Positions 36,155 through 44,062 of a stretch of 52,352 bases of DNA are shown piece after piece (position 1 is the first letter of the stretch; each line of letters opens with the position of its first letter). The notes beneath the pieces are model-generated. The model did no database searches. It worked only from the letters and a program-made list of their open reading frames with translations, and was not told the DNA's origin. The position numbers and the translations under genes are program-made. Origin of the DNA: Rhodospirillaceae bacterium (GTDB taxonomy: Bacteria > Pseudomonadota > Alphaproteobacteria > Dongiales > Dongiaceae); assembly GCA_016794165.1 (NCBI GenBank), contig JAEUKV010000147.1, positions 1 to 52,352 of the forward strand. Reading direction: 5' to 3'.

Positions 36155-37016
36155 TCTCTACCGCGATGACGTCACCGGCAAGGAGACCACCGGTCACGAA
36201 TGGGACGGCATCCGCGAGCTCAACACGCCGCTGCCGAAATGGTGGCTGATGGTGCTCTATGCCTGCATCCTGTGGTCGATCGGCTATTGGGTGGTCTATC
36301 CGGCCTGGCCGAGTCTTACCAGCTACACCAAGGGTGTGATCGGCTACAACAGCCGGGCCGACCTCAGCAATCAAATCGCCAGCGCAGCGGAAGCCCAGGC
36401 GCACTGGTTGGATGCGATAGAGAACACTTCGCCCGAGGCTATCGCGAACGACCCCGAGCTGCTCAACTTCGCCATGGCCGGCGGCCGTGCAACCTTTAAC
36501 GAGAATTGCGCGCCATGTCATGCCGTCGGCGGTGCCGGCCGGCCGGGTTTCCCGGTGCTGGCCGACGACGAATGGATTTGGGGCGGGACTCTGGCGGACA
36601 TTTCGCTGACCCTGCAGCACGGCATCCGCGCCGCGGACAATGCAGATACCCGCAACAACCTGATGCCGCGCTTCGGCGCCGACCAGATTCTCGATCAGAA
36701 CCAGATCAACGATGTGGCGGAGTTCGTCCTCTCGCTCGGCAATCGCGCCGAGGACAGCGCCGCCGCGGAACGCGGTCGGCAGCTCTTTGCCGACAATTGT
36801 GCGGCCTGTCACGGTCCTGCCGGCGAAGGCGTGCGCGAACTCGGCTCGCCCAACCTCGCCGACGAGATCTGGCTCTACGGCGCCGACAAGGCCGGCATCG
36901 TCGCGCAGATCTACCAGCCGCGCATGGGCGTCATGCCGGCATGGGGCGAGCGGCTTGATTCAGCGCGGATCAAAATGCTGGCGGTCTATGTGCATTCTCT
37001 GGGCGGCGGCGAATAA
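36147..37016 (+). CDS. ccoP: Cytochrome cbb3 oxidase subunit III (diheme c)
   Basis: A 289-residue membrane-anchored diheme cytochrome c and the electron entry point of the oxidase. It starts with the cytoplasmic segment [22 protein letters not shown], the family hallmark, then one helix (WWLMVLYACILWSIGYWVVY). Two cytochrome c domains carry CAPCH and CAACH. The start at 36147 is chosen for the family N-terminus and overlaps ccoQ by 8 nt. ccoG follows after 24 bp. Confidence 0.95.
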   Translation: MTDLYRDDVTGKETTGHEWDGIRELNTPLPKWWLMVLYACILWSIGYWVVYPAWPSLTSYTKGVIGYNSRADLSNQIASAAEAQAHWLDAIENTSPEAIANDPELLNFAMAGGRATFNENCAPCHAVGGAGRPGFPVLADDEWIWGGTLADISLTLQHGIRAADNADTRNNLMPRFGADQILDQNQINDVAEFVLSLGNRAEDSAAAERGRQLFADNCAACHGPAGEGVRELGSPNLADEIWLYGADKAGIVAQIYQPRMGVMPAWGERLDSARIKMLAVYVHSLGGGE

Positions 37017-37040
37017 CCGACCGCATATCGGGCCAACATC

Positions 37041-38477
37041 ATGTCCCTCGCTGGCAGTCTATTCGGCAAAAGCAAACTCTATGCCGAACACGTCAAGGTA
37101 TACCCACAGCGAATTTGGGGACGTTTTCGAAAGCTGAAGTGGACCACCCTCGCGGTCCTGCTCGGCATCTACTACCTCGTACCGTGGATTCGCTGGGACC
37201 GCGGCCCGAACGTGCCGGACCAGGCCGTGCTGATCGACATGGGCGGCCGCCGCGCCTATTTCCTGTGGATCGAGATCTGGCCGCAGGAAGTCTACTACCT
37301 TACCGGCCTGTTGATCCTCGGCGCTTTCGGCCTGTTCTTCGCCACCTCGCTGCTCGGTCGGGTCTGGTGCGGCTTCACCTGCCCGCAGACGGTGTGGACG
37401 GACCTCTTCATGCAGGTGGAACGCTGGATCGAGGGCGACCGCAACGCCCGCATGAAGCTGGACCAGCAGGGCTTCAGCCTCGGCAAGGCATCGCGCAAGA
37501 TGGCCAAGCACGCTGTCTGGCTGCTGATTGCGCTCGCCACCGGCGGCGCCTGGGCGATGTATTTCGACGATGCGCCGACACTCCTGCGCCGCTTCTTCAC
37601 CGGCGATGCCAGCCAATTGCAATACATCTTCGTCGCCCTCTTCACGGCGACGACCTACGTTCTGGCCGGTTGGGCGCGCGAGCAGGTTTGCATCTACATG
37701 TGCCCCTGGCCGCGCTTCCAGGCGGCGATGTTCGACGAGCATTCCCTGCTGGTCACCTATGAGACCTGGCGCGGCGAACCGCGCGCTCACCTCAAGCGGG
37801 AAACTGCAGCCATCGCCGCGAGCGGCGAAAAGGCCGGCGACTGCATCGATTGCGGGCTCTGCGTTCGGGTCTGTCCGACCGGGATCGATATCCGCAACGG
37901 CCAGCAGCTGGCTTGCATTGGCTGCGGCCTGTGTATCGATGCCTGCAATTCGGTGATGGAGAAGATCGGCCGGCCGCTGGAACTGATCACCTACGACGCC
38001 CTCTCGGCACAGGCCGACCGTGCCGCCGGGCGCCCGCCGAAGCGCCGTCTGGTCCGGCCGCGCACGATCATCTACGCCGTGGCGATCCTCCTGGTCGGTG
38101 TCGGCATGCTGGCCTCGCTCAGCCTGCGCAGCCGGCTGGATATCTCGCTGCTCGCGGACCGTTCCCCGCTCTTCGTGCGCCTCAAGGATGGCGGAATCCA
38201 GAACGCCTATACGCTCAAGATCCTCAACATGCAGCAGAAGTCGGGTGAATTCAGCATCGACGTGCGGGGTATCGACGGGCTTGAGATGAAACTGATCGGT
38301 ACGGAGACCGGTCACATCCTGGTCACGCCCGATGCAGTGGGAACCTTCCGTCTCCTCCTGCAGGTCCCGAAAGGCGCGGCACCGGCCGGATCGACGCCGA
38401 TCAGCGTCACGGTCAAGAATCTCGCGACCGGCGAGGAAAGCCTGCACGACGCAATCTTCAACGCGCCCGCCCTGTGA
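37041..38477 (+). CDS. ccoG: Cbb3 oxidase assembly protein CcoG (2x 4Fe-4S)
   Basis: A 478-residue membrane iron-sulfur protein that acts in Cu+ delivery/reduction for CuB assembly. It has several helices, an FeS-type membrane part with CGFTCPQTVW and CIYMCPWPRFQ, then a double ferredoxin domain (CIDCGLCVRVCP and CIGCGLCIDACN). After another helix (TIIYAVAILLVGVGMLASLSL) comes a C-terminal Ig-like periplasmic domain. All are standard for CcoG/FixG/RdxA. It begins the GHIS assembly half of the operon, with ccoH 15 bp downstream. Confidence 0.94.
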   Translation: MSLAGSLFGKSKLYAEHVKVYPQRIWGRFRKLKWTTLAVLLGIYYLVPWIRWDRGPNVPDQAVLIDMGGRRAYFLWIEIWPQEVYYLTGLLILGAFGLFFATSLLGRVWCGFTCPQTVWTDLFMQVERWIEGDRNARMKLDQQGFSLGKASRKMAKHAVWLLIALATGGAWAMYFDDAPTLLRRFFTGDASQLQYIFVALFTATTYVLAGWAREQVCIYMCPWPRFQAAMFDEHSLLVTYETWRGEPRAHLKRETAAIAASGEKAGDCIDCGLCVRVCPTGIDIRNGQQLACIGCGLCIDACNSVMEKIGRPLELITYDALSAQADRAAGRPPKRRLVRPRTIIYAVAILLVGVGMLASLSLRSRLDISLLADRSPLFVRLKDGGIQNAYTLKILNMQQKSGEFSIDVRGIDGLEMKLIGTETGHILVTPDAVGTFRLLLQVPKGAAPAGSTPISVTVKNLATGEESLHDAIFNAPAL

Positions 38478-38492
38478 CGCAGGAGGCCCGAT

Positions 38493-39014
38493 ATGGAACT
38501 TGACCTGGGCCGGCAATCCGCCAAGGCTGTCGGCATGCGACACTCCTACTGGATCCCCGGCATCTTCGTCGGTGCCATGCTCCTGGTCATCGCCGTCAAC
38601 GGCGTCATGGTCTACTTCGCGACCTCCACCTTCCCCGGGCTCGATACCGACAAGGCTTATGTTCACGGCCTCGCCTACAACGAGACCCTGCAGGAAGCGG
38701 CGGCCAGCGCGGCCCTGGGCTGGCAGGCAAACCTGACGGTCGCGCGCGGCGCGGGCATGGACCAGGTCACCGTCGACGTGATCGATCAGAGCGGCCAGCC
38801 GGTCAGTGGGTTGCATCTGGTCGGCGATCTGCTGCGCACGACGACCACGGCACTCGACCAGCACGTCACGTTCAGCGCGGTCGTGGATCACGCCGGGCGC
38901 TACCGGGCCGACATCGATCTGCCGGCGCGCGGCCTCTGGGAAGTGCGCCTGGCCGGCACCGCCACGCCCGGTGGAATCGTCTGGCAGTGGAACGACCGGA
39001 TCATGGTGCCGTGA
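38493..39014 (+). CDS. ccoH: Cbb3 oxidase assembly protein CcoH
   Basis: A 173-residue single-helix membrane protein of the FixH family (PGIFVGAMLLVIAVNGVMVYFA) with a periplasmic beta-rich domain ending in RGLWEVRLAGT and WNDRIMVP. CcoH is needed for stable assembly of the oxidase and contacts CcoN. The stop overlaps the GTG start of ccoI (GTGA). Confidence 0.9.
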   Translation: MELDLGRQSAKAVGMRHSYWIPGIFVGAMLLVIAVNGVMVYFATSTFPGLDTDKAYVHGLAYNETLQEAAASAALGWQANLTVARGAGMDQVTVDVIDQSGQPVSGLHLVGDLLRTTTTALDQHVTFSAVVDHAGRYRADIDLPARGLWEVRLAGTATPGGIVWQWNDRIMVP

Positions 39015-41389
39015 GCGAGGCGCCGCAATCAGCGCTGCACCACGCGCAGTGCCGGCATTGCGGGCAAGAATCCGAGCCGGGCCAGGAATTCTGCTGCCCC
39101 GGCTGCCGCGGCGCCTACGTGCTCGTCGGCGATCTGGGACTGGCGAGCTACTACGCCAAGCGCTGCCTCGACGGCAGCACCGATTTCACCGCCCTGCGCC
39201 CCGACGAGATGGCGGCCCAGGGCGATCTCTCGGCCTGGATCCGGCCCGCACCAGAAGGTCGCCTCAGCCTCACCCTGATGGTTGACGGTCTCAGCTGTGG
39301 CGCCTGCGTCTGGCTGATCGAACAATCCCTGTTGCGCCAGCCTGGCGTGGTCAGCGCCCGTGTGTCACTGTCGACCCGGCGCCTCAACCTTGTCTGGCAG
39401 GCGGGCATGGCCGATCCGGCCCAGCTTGCCGGCCTGGTGCAACGCCTCGGCTACCGTCTGCTGCCCTGCGATCCGGCGCGCCTCGCCAGCGCGGAGGAAA
39501 AGCAGGCGCGGGAACTTCTGCGCTGCCTTGCCGTGGCAGGCTTCGCCGCCGGCAACATCATGTTGCTCTCGGTCTCGGTCTGGTCGGGCCACGCCGCCGA
39601 CATGGCCGCCGGCACGCGCGACCTATTGCACTGGATTTCGGGATTGATCGCCCTCCCCGCCATCGCCTATGCGGGACGGCCGTTTTTCCGCTCAGCGTGG
39701 CACGCCCTTCGCGCCGGCCGCACCAACATGGACGTGCCGATCTCTCTCGCCGTGATCCTCGCCCCCGGGGTGAGCCTGGTGGAGACCTTCCAGTCCGGGC
39801 CGCACGCCTATTTCGACAGCGCGGTGACGCTGCTCTTTTTCCTGCTGATCGGGCGCTATCTGGACCATCGCGCCCGCTACCGCGCCCGCGCATTGGGCGA
39901 GCAGCTGCTGGCGCTCAATGCCGTGGCGGCGACCGTCCTGGAGGCCGACGGCACCAGGCGGGATATCCCACCGACAGCCTTGCGGCCCGGCATGGTTCTG
40001 CTGGTCGGCGCCGGGCAGCGCATCCCCGCCGACGGCATCGTGACCGAGGGCGCCAGCGAGATAGATACCAGCACGGTTACCGGCGAAACCCTGCCGCGGG
40101 GGATTACCGCGGGCGGCCAGGTCTATGCCGGCACCCTCAATCTCAGCGCGCCGATCCGGCTGCGGGTCGCGGCCGCCGGCGAGGCCACCCTGCTTGCCGA
40201 CATCATCCGACTGATGGAAGCCGCCGAAACGCGGCGCGGGCGCTTTGTCCAACTCGCCGACCGTGTCGCCCGGCACTATGCCCCGGTGGTGCATGTGACC
40301 GCCCTCGCCGCCTTTCTCGGCTGGTGGCTGCTGGGCGGCATGGCCTGGCAGGACGCCTTGATGATCGCCGTCGCCGTCCTCATCATCACCTGCCCCTGCG
40401 CCCTCGCCCTGGCGGTGCCCGTGGTCCAGGTGGTGGCCAGCCAGCGCCTGATGCGCAGTGGGGTTCTGCTGAAATCGGGCGATGCCCTTGAGCGCCTGCA
40501 GAGCATCAATCATGTCGTCTTCGACAAGACCGGTACCCTGACCTTGGGGCGTCTCACTTTGGTCAACGACCCGCCGGCGCGACTGCTGCGCCTGGCCGCC
40601 GGTATCGCCGCCAATTCGCGCCATCCCCTGGCGCGCGCCCTCGCCCAGGCCGCCACCGCGGCACCTGTCCTCTCGCCGGTGGAGGAATGCCCCGGACAGG
40701 GAATGATCTGGCATGGGCCGGAAGGGGACTGGCGCCTGGGCTCCGCGCGCTTCGCGGGCGAGCCTGACGACGGTACGCAGATGGCGGTGCTCTGGCTGGT
40801 CGGGCCGAGGGGCGAAAAGGTGCGTTTCGATCTCGCCGATGAGCTGCGGCCGGACGCGGCCGACACGATCGCCCAGTTGAAGGCGCGCGGCCTTGCGATC
40901 GAGATTTGTTCGGGCGACCGCGCCGCGCCGGTGACAGCCATCGCCAGCCGACTTGGCATCGACACGAGCCATGCCCAGATGGACCCGGCGGCCAAGGTGC
41001 GGCACCTGCAGTCTCTGGCGGCGCAGGGACGCCGGGTGTTGATGATCGGCGACGGCATCAACGACGCCGCCGCCCTGGCGGCCGCCCATGTCTCCATGGC
41101 CCCGGCTTCCGGCGCCGAGATCAGCCAATCCGCCGCCGATATCGTCTTCCAGGGCGAGCGTCTAGCGCCGATATCCCTCGCCCTGACGACGGCGCGGCGC
41201 AGTCACAACCTGATGCGCCAGAACCTGATGCTGGCGCTGTGCTACAATCTCGCCGCCGTGCCTCTTGCCGTGTTAGGTTTCGTCACACCGCTACTGGCTG
41301 CCATCGCCATGTCGAGTTCATCGATCCTGGTAATCCTCAACAGCCTGCGCCTCGGCCATTCAACCCGGCCTGAAGGAGGCATCCAATGA
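39011..41389 (+). CDS. ccoI: Cu+-exporting P-type ATPase CcoI
   Basis: A copper-transporting P1B ATPase of 792 residues that supplies copper to the cbb3 oxidase. The N-terminus has a cysteine cluster (CRHCGQ, FCCPGC) typical of the CcoI/FixI branch, then an HMA-like domain with GLSCGACVW. The membrane metal site CPC is in TCPCALALAVP, the phosphorylation motif is DKTGTLTLG, the SRHPLA motif binds nucleotide, and GDGINDAAAL closes the P domain. The start is GTG at 39011, overlapping the ccoH stop; an ATG at 38987 in frame lies inside ccoH and is less likely. The stop overlaps the ccoS ATG. Confidence 0.94.
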   Translation: MSEAPQSALHHAQCRHCGQESEPGQEFCCPGCRGAYVLVGDLGLASYYAKRCLDGSTDFTALRPDEMAAQGDLSAWIRPAPEGRLSLTLMVDGLSCGACVWLIEQSLLRQPGVVSARVSLSTRRLNLVWQAGMADPAQLAGLVQRLGYRLLPCDPARLASAEEKQARELLRCLAVAGFAAGNIMLLSVSVWSGHAADMAAGTRDLLHWISGLIALPAIAYAGRPFFRSAWHALRAGRTNMDVPISLAVILAPGVSLVETFQSGPHAYFDSAVTLLFFLLIGRYLDHRARYRARALGEQLLALNAVAATVLEADGTRRDIPPTALRPGMVLLVGAGQRIPADGIVTEGASEIDTSTVTGETLPRGITAGGQVYAGTLNLSAPIRLRVAAAGEATLLADIIRLMEAAETRRGRFVQLADRVARHYAPVVHVTALAAFLGWWLLGGMAWQDALMIAVAVLIITCPCALALAVPVVQVVASQRLMRSGVLLKSGDALERLQSINHVVFDKTGTLTLGRLTLVNDPPARLLRLAAGIAANSRHPLARALAQAATAAPVLSPVEECPGQGMIWHGPEGDWRLGSARFAGEPDDGTQMAVLWLVGPRGEKVRFDLADELRPDAADTIAQLKARGLAIEICSGDRAAPVTAIASRLGIDTSHAQMDPAAKVRHLQSLAAQGRRVLMIGDGINDAAALAAAHVSMAPASGAEISQSAADIVFQGERLAPISLALTTARRSHNLMRQNLMLALCYNLAAVPLAVLGFVTPLLAAIAMSSSSILVILNSLRLGHSTRPEGGIQ

Positions 41390-41535
41390 CCGTGCTCCTG
41401 ATCCTTATTCCCATCGCCCTGGTCCTGGGCGGGCTCGGCCTCTGCGCCTTCCTGTGGTCGCTGAAATCCGGCCAATACGACGATCTGGAGGGGGCTGCCC
41501 GCCGGATCCTGTTCGACGACCCGGAAAATTCCTGA
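41386..41535 (+). CDS. ccoS: Cbb3 oxidase maturation protein CcoS
   Basis: A 49-residue protein with one membrane helix followed by FLWSLKSGQYDDLEGAARRI, the unmistakable CcoS signature, ending FDDPENS. CcoS is needed for cofactor insertion into cbb3. Its ATG overlaps the ccoI stop by 4 nt. It closes the operon. The start of the next gene lies 55 bp on, behind a sigma-E-like promoter whose upstream part touches the ccoS stop. Confidence 0.93.
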   Translation: MTVLLILIPIALVLGGLGLCAFLWSLKSGQYDDLEGAARRILFDDPENS

Positions 41536-41543
41536 TCCCGCGC

Positions 41544-41573
41544 TGATCCGGATGGCCGGTGCGCCCGTAGCCA
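41544..41573 (+). promoter_or_regulatory. RpoE(ChrR)-type promoter candidate for DUF6134-SDR-NTF2
   Basis: TGATCC (41544-41549), 18 bp, then TAGCCA (41568-41573). The -35 element and spacing equal those upstream of rpoE (49083-49112) and of the FAD-oxidoreductase operon. It predicts a start near 41580, close to the ribosome site GGAGGG at 41579-41584, so the leader would be very short. A second TGATCC at 41533 has no matching -10. Confidence 0.55.
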
Positions 41574-41589
41574 CAGCCGGAGGGTCATC

Positions 41590-42279
41590 ATGCGGAAATC
41601 ACTGTCGGCTGGCATCGTTATGATGGGCCTGATTGCGCCTTGGCCGGGCGGCGCGGCGGAACCGGCCGACCCGCTGGCCCTTTACGGCCCCTTCGCCACC
41701 TATGACATCCTGCGCAACGGCGAGATCGTCGGCGAGCACCGCATCGACTTCGACCGGCGCGACGATCAATTGTGGGTCGAAAGCAGGTCCGACATCGAAG
41801 TGCCCTTCTTGTTCATGACGGCCTATGACTTTACGTATCGCGCCACCAGTGTCTGGGACGGCGGCGACCTCCTCAAACTCGAAGCCGTCACCGATGACGA
41901 CGGTGTCCGTACCGAGATCGTCGCCGAACGCCAGGCCGGCAATCTGCTGATTACCGGGCCGGATGGGCAGAACCTGACCGACCCGCTGTTTTCGGTTTCC
42001 GAACACTGGTCGGAATCGTTCATCGAGACAACCAGACAGCTCAATACCATCACCGGGGAAGTAAACCGCATTTCGGTGACCCCCCTCTCCACGGCCTTCA
42101 TCCCCACTTCCACTGGCATCACCCAGGCGAACCGCTATCGCTTGAGCGGCGATCTCAGCCTGGAAACCTGGTACGACACTGAGGGCCGCTGGCTTGGTAT
42201 GCGTTTCGCCGCCAGGGACAATTCCACGATCGAATACCGCTGCCGGACCTGTGCCGCCGATGTGGCGAAGCGACCGTGA
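41590..42279 (+). CDS. DUF6134 family exported protein
   Basis: A 229-residue protein with a signal peptide (MRKSLSAGIVMMGLIAPW, cleavage near GGAAEPAD). The mature part is beta-rich: YDILRNGEIVGEHRIDFDRR, then RSDIEVPFLFMTAYDFTYRATSVWDGGDLLKLEA. This matches the DUF6134 pattern of a periplasmic protein of unknown function that recalls lipid-binding barrels. GGAGGG precedes the ATG. The stop overlaps the GTG start of the SDR gene. It begins a three-gene unit behind a TGATCC-N18-TA promoter, and lies between the cbb3 operon and the RpoE-ChrR lipid cluster, with which it probably belongs. Confidence 0.8.
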   Translation: MRKSLSAGIVMMGLIAPWPGGAAEPADPLALYGPFATYDILRNGEIVGEHRIDFDRRDDQLWVESRSDIEVPFLFMTAYDFTYRATSVWDGGDLLKLEAVTDDDGVRTEIVAERQAGNLLITGPDGQNLTDPLFSVSEHWSESFIETTRQLNTITGEVNRISVTPLSTAFIPTSTGITQANRYRLSGDLSLETWYDTEGRWLGMRFAARDNSTIEYRCRTCAADVAKRP

Positions 42280-43016
42280 CGACAGGATGCTGGTGGATCA
42301 CTGGCGCGGGAAGCGGAATCGGCCGGGAACTCGCCCGCCAGATTGCCGCCGGCGGGATCAAGGTCATCGTCAGCGGGCGACGGCCGGAAGCGCTGCTGGA
42401 GACCGCGGACGACCATAGCCGGATCGTGCCATTGGCCCTCGACGTCACCGATGCGCTCGCCGTCGACGCGGCCATCGCCACGATGGAGCAAACCCACGGC
42501 CCGGTCGACGTCGCGATCCTCAACGCCGCGCTCTATCAGCCGATGGATCTCGTGGACTTCGACCGCGCCACCATCGCGCGGCTGTTCGAGACCAACGTGA
42601 TGGGTGTCGCCAACTGCCTGCAGCCGCTGCTTGAGCGCATGCGCGCGCGTGGGCGCGGGCATATCGTCATCGTCGCCTCGGTGGCCGGCTATCGCGGCCT
42701 GCCGAAGGCGGCTGCCTATGGCGCCACCAAGGCCGCCTTGATCAACATGGCCGAGGCGCTGCAGCCGGCCGCCGCCGCCGCCGGGATCAGGCTGCAGATC
42801 GTCAATCCCGGCTTCGTGGAAACACCGATGACTTCGGTCAACCGCTTTCCCATGCCCTTTCTCATGCGGCCCGAACAGGCGGCGGCCAGGATCCTTGCCG
42901 GCATGAAGGGCGGCGGGTTCGAGATTGCATTCCCCTGGATGTTCGTGCTGCTCTTGAAGCTCGGGCGGCTGCTGCCCTATTGGCTCTATCTCAAATTGAC
43001 AAGGCGGGTGTTGTGA
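42276..43016 (+). CDS. Short-chain dehydrogenase/reductase
   Basis: A 246-residue classical SDR. The cofactor loop TGAGSGIG lies at about residues 9-16 (TTGCWWITGAGSGIGREL), LNAALY replaces the usual NNAG, and the catalytic Ser and YxxxK are in IVASVAGYRGLPKAAAYGATKAAL. The C-terminal 40 residues are hydrophobic (FPWMFVLLLKLGRLLPYWLYL), suggesting membrane attachment, as in lipid-acting SDRs of RpoE-ChrR clusters. GTG at 42276 overlaps the DUF6134 stop (GTGA), and its own stop overlaps the next GTG. Substrate unknown; an oxidised or modified acyl chain is an attractive guess from context. Confidence 0.88.
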   Translation: MTTGCWWITGAGSGIGRELARQIAAGGIKVIVSGRRPEALLETADDHSRIVPLALDVTDALAVDAAIATMEQTHGPVDVAILNAALYQPMDLVDFDRATIARLFETNVMGVANCLQPLLERMRARGRGHIVIVASVAGYRGLPKAAAYGATKAALINMAEALQPAAAAAGIRLQIVNPGFVETPMTSVNRFPMPFLMRPEQAAARILAGMKGGGFEIAFPWMFVLLLKLGRLLPYWLYLKLTRRVL

Positions 43017-43471
43017 CCACGGCACGACGAGCCCAGGATGTCCTTGCCGACTATCTGGCCGTATGGACGGATCCGTCGCCGCAGCGCGACCTGTCGCGCC
43101 TGGATGAGCTGACCACCGACGACGTGCGCTTCAAGGACCCGGTGCAGGAGGTGATCGGCCGCAGCCGATTGAAGGCAATCTTCGCCGATGCCGCCCGGTC
43201 CGTCGCACATCCACTGGTCACCATCGACGCCATCGCCTGGGTTGACGATCGGCGCGCCTTTGTCAAATGGCACTATGGTGGCACCCTGATCAGGCTGAAG
43301 CTGCAGAACTGGCAGGTCGCAGGCATGAGCGACATGCGCTTTGCCAGCGATGGCCGCCTGGAGAAGCATGAGGACCACTGGGATCTGTCCAGTGGCCTTT
43401 TCGAGCATTTCCCGCTGGTGGGCGGCCTATTCCGCCGCCTGCGCCACCGCTTGCGGATACACCGCGGCTGA
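43013..43471 (+). CDS. NTF2/SnoaL-like small protein
   Basis: A 152-residue protein of the nuclear-transport-factor-2 fold: a helical start (AQDVLADYLAVWTDP), LDELTTDDVRFKDPVQEVIGRSRL, then beta strands (AFVKWHYGGTLIRLK) and a C-terminal YxExHWDL-like stretch (EDHWDLSSGLFEHFPLVGG). Such proteins are isomerases, hydrolases or binding partners. This type is usually encoded with an SDR and the Cfa-like enzyme near rpoE-chrR. It starts at GTG 43013, overlapping the SDR stop. Its last 45 nt overlap the DUF3833 gene on the other strand. Confidence 0.8.
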   Translation: MTTARRAQDVLADYLAVWTDPSPQRDLSRLDELTTDDVRFKDPVQEVIGRSRLKAIFADAARSVAHPLVTIDAIAWVDDRRAFVKWHYGGTLIRLKLQNWQVAGMSDMRFASDGRLEKHEDHWDLSSGLFEHFPLVGGLFRRLRHRLRIHRG

Positions 43472-44029
43472 CGCCGCCCGGGCGCCGGGCTTCTGAAAGG
43501 CGATCGTAACCACGCCGACCTCGATTCCCCAGCGGCTCACGGTGGCGCGATTGAGCACCACTCCATCGGTCTGCAGGAACATCCAGTCGTCAAAAGCCAC
43601 GCGCCAGATACCGTCGCCGACCTTGAGGTCCATGCGATAGGTCCAGTTCAGGGCATTGCCAGCCACCACGCCCTTGGCCGTCCCGATGACGTCGCCGGCG
43701 CGACCTTCATATTGGCCGTCACCCAGCGGTTTGATGCGCCAGATCCGCTGCTCGGTTTCGCCGTCGCTGTAAACGAAATCCTCGGTGAGAACCAGCACGC
43801 CCTCCTCCATCACCCCGTTGATGTCGACCACGAACTGGCGCCGCAAATTGCCGAAGCGATCATGGAACATGCCCCAGGCCCGTGCTGGGCCGAGGAAATA
43901 CTCTTCCGGCTTGAAGCTCGGTTCCCGCTGCGCAAAATCATCGATCCGCATAGTGTCACATCCACTTGTCACGCCCAGAACAGCAACCAATAGCGCGTAG
44001 CGCATCCCACGAAGCCATCTCTCGACCAT
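43427..44029 (-). CDS. DUF3833 lipoprotein
   Basis: A 200-residue lipoprotein. The signal ends in VTSGC (about residues 20-24), and a shorter start at ATG 44005 is possible. The mature part, with GMFHDRFGNLRRQFVVDINGV, VYSDGETEQRIWRI and NWTYRMDLKVGDGIWRVAFDDWMFLQ, is the DUF3833 pattern: a predicted beta-barrel or lipocalin-like protein of unknown function common in RpoE-ChrR/Cfa-like clusters. It is the last gene of the five-gene minus-strand unit, 33 bp after the MFS gene. Its end overlaps the convergent NTF2-like gene by 45 nt. Anchoring in the envelope suggests a lipid-handling task. Confidence 0.83.
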   Translation of the reverse strand: MVERWLRGMRYALLVAVLGVTSGCDTMRIDDFAQREPSFKPEEYFLGPARAWGMFHDRFGNLRRQFVVDINGVMEEGVLVLTEDFVYSDGETEQRIWRIKPLGDGQYEGRAGDVIGTAKGVVAGNALNWTYRMDLKVGDGIWRVAFDDWMFLQTDGVVLNRATVSRWGIEVGVVTIAFQKPGARAASAAVYPQAVAQAAE

Positions 44030-44062
44030 GTCGCCGCCGCCGTTGCCGGTTGGTACCGGCGA

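Noticed and set aside
37059-38891. 610-codon minus-strand open frame
   Set aside because: Antisense to ccoG/ccoH; no recognisable protein.
39692-41128. 478-codon minus-strand open frame
   Set aside because: Antisense to ccoI, which has every P-type ATPase motif on the plus strand.
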